A stretch of DNA of 64,000 nucleotides from NCBI GenBank assembly GCA_037102815.1, contig BTPP01000003.1, positions 4,526,001 through 4,590,000 of the forward strand, read 5' to 3'. The notes under the pieces are model-generated. The model was given only the letters and a program-made list of their open reading frames with translations, searched no databases and was not told where the DNA came from. The stretch is from Neurospora intermedia. Its lineage: Eukaryota; Ascomycota; Sordariomycetes; Sordariales; Sordariaceae. Below, in pieces: positions 57,121-64,000 of this stretch; position 1 is the first letter of the stretch, and each line of letters begins with the position of its first letter. The position numbers were made by a program, and so were the translations under genes.

Positions 57121-60100
57121 ATGGGTGACCCGAAACCCAACACACAGCAACCACAACAGCGCATGACGAGAGCGCGTGTGGCCTCGTCTGCCGTCACCAA
57201 AAATGCCAGAGCCATGACCGCCGCAGCTAGAGCCAGGAGCGCGACCACCAGCACCACATCCGCGACATCTGCTACGACCGCCCCATCGAGAGCCACCGCG
57301 CCCACTGCCTCGACAAGCCTCAAGAGAAAGACCCGGACCGACGATGATGAGGACGACAACGACCATCATGCAAAGCATCGTCCTGCTCCAGCCCCCGTTA
57401 CGCGACCTGTACGTCTGCCAGCCGCCGCTCTCGCAACCACCCGCGCCACCCGAGCACGAGCACGGAATCCAGCCAACGGAGCTGCAAAGACATCGAGACC
57501 TGCCTCATCTTCACTTGCATCAAGACCTGCGTCATCAGCCTCCACCAGACCGCCAGTAATTACCGCGCGCGGTAGGCCGCCAACCAAAGCTCAAGAACCG
57601 GCCTCCAAGGCCACTCGCGCGACGCGTTCAGCCAAACCCGGCGATGACCAGACTTCTTCAACAGCCACCTCCAGAAACACCAGCACAACCAGGGCGCGAC
57701 CGACCAGCTCAACGGCGACCGCGCCCACCGCCGCATCCAAAGCGCTCGCAAAGCCCGCCATCAAGAAGACGGTCAAGTTCGAAGAGCCAGAAAAAGAGAA
57801 CATCGGGCCTCCGGGAGGAAGAAAGAAGAAGACAGGTCCAATTGCAAATACCGGAGGGCTTCGCGCAAAGCCAGTAAAGCCAGTCAGGACTCGAACGGGT
57901 GCAGCAGTAAAGGGATCAACATCAACGGCTAGGAGAGGTGTTGCTAGTAATGGCGCGACAAACAAGCCAGTGTCTCGTTCTGGCCAATCAGCTACCCCCA
58001 GCGATGCTCAGGAAAACATCAAGGTTGAAGGCATGAAACACAAGCCCCTTCCCCTTAGCCCTAAGAAGGTTAACCAACTAGTGGCAGCCGCCAAACACGC
58101 CGACGACTCGGAGGACGAACTCGCTATTCATGAGAATAGTCCGGCCTTGTTGCAGCCCTTACTGACGGGCAGAGCTCCCATCAAACCGCCGGCCTCGACG
58201 ACCAGCAAGAAGGCACTGGAGAAACAACCTGAACAGGATCCGCCCAAGGAGCCCGAAGCCCCGCCGGCATTAATATCCACCGCGAATCCCGAGTCTGCAG
58301 ATCACAACAAGGATGCCTCCGCCGAACCTTCAGTCTTGAAGCCACACTTCCTTCCAGCCGAACATCTCTCAATGCTCGCTTCTCCCGCTCGCCGTCCTCC
58401 GCCATCCCCATGGAAGAACAGCATCAAGACCCCGGCAAAGCGTGTCGAAGGTCTGTTTGCTGGTGTGCCCCTACTCGCCAACCGACCGGATGGGCAACCC
58501 GTTGCACAACCCGCCAAGAGCGGTCCCAGTCTTCTTGCCAGTCCAGCCAAGAGGCCACCCGGAAATGCGACTGTGCCTAATGGTGGAGGTGTGCTTGCTG
58601 GTCCCGCTACCAACTCGACAAACACTGGGATGATGAACCCGCCCTCTCTCTTCGCCAGCCCGGCCAAGAGGGTGCCTATGTCTGCTGCCAAGCCACAGTC
58701 CGTTACGGAAGAACTTGCTGCTGAAGCAAAGCCCTCTTTGCTTGCCAGCCCACCTGTCAAGTTCAGTACTGCGAGACGCAAGTCGCAGCGTCTGGAAGAG
58801 ATGGCGCGGGAGCAGGAACACAAAGAGCAGGAAACGGATGCCAAGGACGAAGAGCACGATGACCAAGCCGAAGCGGATGAAGAGATGGAGAATGAGCAGC
58901 AGATCCTCGAGCAGGAGCAGGAGCAGGAGGACGAAGAGATGGACTCTGCGGACGAAGAGGACGACGATGGTCCTTCTGGTGAGCTTGGCGAGCGCACGAT
59001 GCAGATTCTCACTTCCTCGACAAAGCCAGCTAGACTACTTTTTACTGGACGCCGACGATCTCTCAGGCATATCGAGAAGCAAGCCGAAGTTGCCGTTCAG
59101 GAAGAACCAGAAACCCCGCCTGAAGACGAGCATGACCAGGAGGAGGCGCAGGAAGAGGAGGGTCAAGAGGAGGTGCAGGAGGAGGTGCAGGAGGAGGTGC
59201 AGGAGGAGGAGGTGCAGGAGGAGGTGCAGGAAGAGGAGGTGCAGGAGGAGGTGCAAGAAGAGGAGGTGCAAGAGGAAGATTTCGAGGTTGAGCAGGAACA
59301 GCTTGAGGAGGAGCACAAAGAGGAGCACGAGGCTGAACAAGACCAGGATCACGAGATGGCAGACCTGGAAGAGGAACAGAGTGCCGAGCCTGAGGTCATC
59401 GAGCCGGATGACGAGGAAGACTCGATGGAGGTCGATGAGGTCGAGCTGGGCAACGAAAGCGTCGAACAAATCGTCATTCCCGAGACGCCGCAGCCTGAAA
59501 ATGATGATCAGAGCTACTTGGACATCGACCAGAGCATCAGCACCACTCCTCCCGAGTCACCACCTCAGCATCTGCTGAATGGTCCTTCGTTCGGCAGTCT
59601 TCGCCAAGATGTCCTCAACCCTACTGAAGAGAACGAGGACGGTACTCCCGCCCAACCCCCAAGGGGTAGCAAGTCCAATCCTCATCCCGCTGCCACACCC
59701 TCTGTCAACAGCGGTCACCGGACACCTTCTGGTCGAAGTACAACTAAGAGAATGCGCTTTGACAACAGCAGCTCTGGCTTGGGTTTCACGCCGCTGGCGG
59801 AGCAGTTGAACGGATGGAAAGGAGGTGTTACACCGGCACCCCCCAAGGTTAAACTGCTGAAGGCCACGGCTACCCCATCGAAGGCTGCTGCTAACGACAA
59901 CGCTAAGCTTGGATTTACCCCTCTAGCTGAGAAGCTGAGTGGTTGGCACGGCGGAGTTACTCCGGCGCCTCCGAAGACCCAAGGACCTCTGAAGACTCCT
60001 GCACCCGCAATGAACGAGACTAACTTGAGCCTTGGATTTACACCTCTGGCCAAGCAGCTGAGTGGCTGGAATGGTGGTGTAACTCCCGCTAAGTCCAACA

Positions 60101-63082
60101 CTGCGGCTCCTTTGGAAGGCAGGTTCGGTAAAAGGAGGAGTTCAAGGAGGTTGCAACAGGTGGACGAGCAGGAGGAGACACTCTTCGATGTGGCCGCGAT
60201 GAAAGAGGCGGGGATTTTCGGGACTTCGGTTGCTCGTCAACAGCAGCAGCAGAAGTCGAAGGAATCTTCGCCCGAGAAGACTATGGATCAGCCCTCTGAG
60301 AGAGCTGATGCTGAGACTTCCGCTGATGTTGAGACCCATGTTCAGCAGCAACAGGAGGACAAGAACATAGAAGTGGCTCAGGAAAAGCAACAGGTTGTCG
60401 AAATGGAGCAACATGAGGAAGTTCAAGTAGACGCCGACTCTGCTGATGTACATGAGACACATGTTGACGAGGATGCTCAACAGGCTGCCGAGGCTGTCGA
60501 GGGCGAAGAGGAACAAGAGGAAGGGGGCTCCGTTGAGACAGCAGTGGCCGATGCCGATCAAGCCGAAGTCGACCCCGATGCCATGGTTGACGATGATGAC
60601 GCATCTCCAATTCTCGAGGACATCCCTATCACCACCGAAGATGTCGAGCTCGCAGCCGAGGCTGAGGCGCTAGCCCGCATTTCTGATGTGATGGACACGA
60701 CCGATGGCGCCGATAAGGATGGAAGCCAGCACAGCATCTCTGATAACCTCTCGGAAGCGAGCCAGGAATATGGTGATGAGAATGCCGTTCCGGTTGTGAC
60801 CGAGTTCACTACCCGCCCGCTGAATGTCAACCTCTTTACGCCGGCTGACACGACAAATCGGGTCACCAGACGAGCTTCCGCTGCTCTTGCTCACCCGACC
60901 ACCCCCGTTCGCCCGCAGGCTGCCCTGAGGGAGGTGCACACAGTGTCCAAGGTTCCTCTCAAATCTGCTGATGAAGCCAACCCTGCGCCACCGCGTTCTC
61001 TCAGACCTAGGAAGTCGGGGAGAAGCAGTCTCTCGAGGGTCTCATTTGCGGATACTGCTGATGTTATCATAGAAGAGCGTCAGGAGGATATGGAGACCGT
61101 GGAAGAGGAGGCCAAGGTGGAGCACGAGCAGGAGCAAGAGCATGAGCCGGTTGACGTGCATATGCACCAGACTCCAGTCAAAACCACCCCCGCTAAGCAA
61201 ACTCCGGCTCAGCAGACAACTCCCTTCAAGACACCCTTGAAGCAGACTCCACCTCAAGTGGTCGCTGAACAAAACAACGCTCCTGTGCCTTCGCCTCCCA
61301 AAGGTCACGAGATGACTACAGATGAGAGCGGCCGCCAGAGACGCCGCAGCCGGCGGATCTCCAGCATGGGTGCAGGGGCATCACTGGCCGAGATCCCCGA
61401 AGACGAAGCCGAGTTCGGATCCCCGATTGCCGAGGAGCCAGAGGCACAGGACGAAGAAGATGACTTTGTCCCCTCCGAGCCGGTCACGCCCGCCAAGTCC
61501 GAGGTCGAGTGGTCGGCTATGGACACGCCTGCTCGTACTCCTCACAAGGACCTCAATCCCAAGCTCTTGAGGGGAGCGGTTGTGTACTGCGATGTGCATA
61601 CTGCTGAGGGCGCGGATGCCAGTGGGCTCTTTATTGAGCTGCTAGGCCAGATGGGCGCGCGTTGCGTAAAGAACTGGTCATGGAATCCCACTACTGGTGC
61701 TTCGGGTGATGAACCGGTGTCTGGGCCAGGACAGAAGATTGGTATCACGCATGTAGTGTTCAAGGATGGTAGCAAGAGGACGCTGGAGAAGGTCAAGGAG
61801 AGTCAAGGTGTTGTGCAGTGCGTGGGAGTCAGCTGGGTTCTTGAGTGAGTACCCAATATCTCTTTGACAAACTAGGCGATGAACAACATGCTAACGGTTT
61901 CTATACAGTTGCGAACGTGAAAACAAGTGGCTAGACGAAGCCGACTACTTGATCGACCTCTCTTTCATCCCCCGCGGCGGTGCTCGCAGGAGAAAGAGCA
62001 TGGAGCCCAAGGCGCTAGCCAATCTCAACGGTACCCTCGTGCCCTCTGGCTCCGGTTCCGGCTCCAGCGCGACCACCACAACCAAGACGACCACTACCAC
62101 AACCACGACCACCTCATCATTCTCCTCCTCAACTACCACCCGCCCAACCCAACAACAACACCCCACAACCCCCGGCAACACCACCAACACTGGCCGCAGC
62201 AAGCGCCGCTCCTCCTCCCTTTGGATCCGCACCCCTCCCTCTCCCGATGCCTCTTCATCATCCCCCGGTGGTGACAACAACAACAACAACCGCCGCGTAA
62301 GCGACTCCATCCTCGCCATGTCCACATCAACCAACTCGAGACCTCAAGCAGCAGAGGAAGAAGAAGAAGAAGAAAGGGAATGGTCCACCTTCTCGCCCAT
62401 CCCCAAAACCCCGGCCCCCGAGACCATCGCCCGTCTAGCAGCTAATTTATCTCCCGCTTCTTCCACCACTACCACCACCGATTACCCCGGCGGCGTTGTT
62501 GGTGACATTGACATTGACATTGACATTGACGGAGGTTCCTTCCTGATCCCAGCCGACGAAGCCGGCCACGAGGCCGAGTTCCTAAGGGAAGCGATGCCAG
62601 AGCGCGAGAGTTACAGCGGTCTCCACGAGAGAGGAGCCATGACATGTCCGCCCAAGCCTAGTCTAAGCTATGCTGTTCCTTCCACTACTATTGGTTCCTC
62701 GACAACAACAACAACAACAGCAGGTAACGGTAACAGAAGGAGTCTGTTTTCTGTCTCAGTCGGGTCTGGCTCTGCCCCTGGATTTCTAAGTCAGGATGAG
62801 ATGGATGTTGATAGTAACAACCACAACATCAACAACGGCGAGGGACCACCTTCTGCTGCTGCCCCGCTGAGCACAATGGCAGGAACAATGGGTTTGCTCC
62901 GAGGAGGCCGTGACAACAACAACAACACCCGTGAAAGAAACTTGGGAGTCATGATGCGGTTGAATGCGGCGAGACGAAAGAGCTTGCAGTTTGCGCCCAA
63001 GGTGGGGAGTCCGCTTGCGAGGAGTTGGACGGGGAATAACAACAACGGTGGAGGTGGGGGTGTTGGAGGCACAGCGAAGTAA
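57121..63082 (+). CDS. Large nuclear BRCT-domain protein with internal repeats
   Basis: Two exons, 57121-61844 and 61909-63082 (64-base intron with GCTAAC branch site); 1965 residues. Splicing restores the end of a BRCT domain: LLRGAVVYCDVHTAEGADAS (about 1480) to GVSWVLDCERENKWLDEADY (about 1570-1590). The long N-terminal part is basic and Ala/Thr/Arg-rich, then has four [LF][LF]ASPAKRxP-like repeats (about 420-545), a Glu/Gln/Val repeat (about 680-720), and three copies of LGFTPLA.[QK]L.GW.GGVTPA (about residues 887, 930, 971). The C-terminus after BRCT is Ser/Thr/Gly low complexity with DIDIDIDIDG. Many [ST]P sites suggest CDK control. BRCT domains bind phosphopeptides, mainly in DNA-damage or cell-cycle complexes. 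I do not recognise the orthologue, so the function is inferred only as nuclear. Confidence 0.85.
59161..59280 (+). repeat. Tandem GAGGAGGTGCAG repeats in the BRCT gene
   Basis: Eight or so units of 12-15 bases encode EEVQ/EEEVQ repeats in frame. They are the cause of a long antisense Leu-rich open frame on the other strand. Confidence 0.85.
59779..60090 (+). repeat. Three 41-43-codon repeats (LGFTPLA..L.GW.GGVTPA) in the BRCT gene
   Basis: Copies start at 59779, 59908 and 60031. The protein core is nearly invariant, while the codons differ in many third positions and the 20-residue spacers diverge. This argues for retained function of the core. Confidence 0.85.
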
Positions 63083-63875
63083 GAAGAAAGAAGGGGGTGA
63101 AAATAAAAGATAAAGGGAGAGAGGGAGGATTCGCTTGCTTATTTTACTTACTTGTTTTGTCTCTTCTGTTGTCGTGTCGTCGTCCTTTTGTTTATTTGCT
63201 TGCTGTTGGAGTAAAAAGAGAGAGAGGTTTATTAGGCTCATCAAAGGTATACCATCCATGGCGTTTTTTTCTTGTTTGTTTGGAGGAAAGGGAGGGAAGG
63301 GGGGGTTAAGGTTTGGTTGGTCGTCTGTCTTTAGGTGTAATGCGAAGGAATGAACGGTTTATGGAGTTTCTCTCATCGATGGATTGTTTTGTTGTTGAGG
63401 TTGTGAAATGACTAAGATATTTCTTCTCGGCTTTTGCGAATATTGTTCATTGAGAAACTGAATCACTCGCTTCTCGATTGCCGGAGAGTTTTGCCTTGTT
63501 GAGGATGACTACGGGCTGTATACATCGTTATGAATTAAGTACTCTTGCTGCGTAGATGCGAGTATGTTTACCGTTCTCATGATTTATTGTTTGAGCTCGT
63601 TGCCGAAAGCCGGTCAACTTCCACGAAGACTCTCCTTGGAAAGGGAGTTGCGTGGCCTCAATAACTGTTTGTACAGTATCATAATATACCGAATTTCAAA
63701 CCCAGACCCAGCCACCGTATTACCCCCTAACAGACGAAATGCTGTCTCCTTAAGTTTGGTATCCTCTTTCTCTAATCCCGAGCTTTCTTCCATGCCCCCC
63801 TTCCCTCCTCCTCAATTCTCGTCTTCCTCCCCTATCACCTACCCGAATCCACAGCCTCCCCCCGACCTCAACTCT
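63083..63875. other. Intergenic region between convergent genes
   Basis: About 790 bases with the 3' flank of the BRCT gene. Short plus frames overlap here without motifs. No RNA gene was recognised. Confidence 0.45.
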
Positions 63876-64000
63876 CTACCTCCCCTCCCCCAACCTCCTA
63901 AACCCCTCTAGCACATCCTTATCCACATTAACCGCCCACTCCGCCTCAAACTGCTGCTCGCCACCCATCCTCTGCACCAAGCCCTGCAACCGTTCCCTGG
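63876..64000 (-). CDS. 3' end of an unidentified gene (cut by the window edge)
   Basis: The minus strand is open from the window end to a TAG at 63878-63876. It reads RERLQGLVQRMGGEQQFEAE, then WAVNVDKDVLEGFRRLGEGR and stop. Composition is coding-like and helical. Too short to name. The CC-rich downstream flank fits a gene end. Confidence 0.5.
   Translation of the reverse strand, partial: RERLQGLVQRMGGEQQFEAEWAVNVDKDVLEGFRRLGEGR

Noticed and set aside
59035-59469. Minus-strand Leu-rich frame that looks like a membrane protein
   Set aside because: Antisense of the GAGGAGGTGCAG repeats in the BRCT gene.

Overview
The window looks like nuclear DNA of a filamentous ascomycete, most likely a Sordariales fungus close to Neurospora/Sordaria (inference). 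It has compact GC-balanced genes, many of them intronless. Introns are short (about 50-90 bases), with GTAAGT-like donors and CTAAC-like branch sites. Coding regions hold long trinucleotide-repeat tracts (poly-Q, N, T, G, E). A central AT-rich block is mutated in the way expected of repeat-induced point mutation (RIP): CpA is largely replaced by TpA, and reading frames are broken almost only by TAA and TAG.

Left arm (1-15.65 kb): the 5' part of an aldehyde dehydrogenase gene (-, cut by the window edge); a 4.1 kb gene-free stretch; a PAS-type hybrid histidine kinase (+, four exons); a long low-complexity protein that begins with a CDC26-like anaphase-promoting-complex motif (-); and a secreted pepsin-type aspartic protease (-, two exons).

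Central block (15.65-31.80 kb): two nested dead transposons. The outer one is a PIF/Harbinger-like DNA transposon with 25-bp perfect terminal inverted repeats, a CCA target duplication, a decayed DDE transposase on + and a decayed Myb/SANT-like ORF on -. It is split by an 11.2 kb Ty3/Gypsy chromovirus on the minus strand, with two 339-bp LTRs and a perfect TTAGC duplication. The chromovirus has Gag, protease, RT, RNase H, integrase and chromodomain remnants. Downstream of the chromodomain it carries an additional decayed frame of more than 700 codons that I cannot assign; this is the most unusual item in the window.

Right arm (31.8-64 kb): a Wss1-type DNA-protein-crosslink protease (+); a small WSC-domain surface protein (+, three exons); an unidentified Cys-containing protein (-); mitochondrial intermediate peptidase Oct1 (-); a MICOS Mic26/Mic27 subunit (+, three exons); a DUF726/TMCO4-family predicted lipase (+); nucleolar Noc2 (-); ESCRT-I Vps28 (+, three exons); ERMES Mdm12 (-); a 1965-residue BRCT-domain protein with internal repeats (+, two exons); and the 3' end of another minus-strand gene at the edge. 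Three genes (oct1, mic26/27, mdm12) act on mitochondria or their contacts, but nothing in the sequence shows co-regulation. Gene pairs noc2/vps28, oct1/mic27 and mdm12/BRCT are divergent and may share promoters. No rRNA, tRNA or CRISPR was found by eye.
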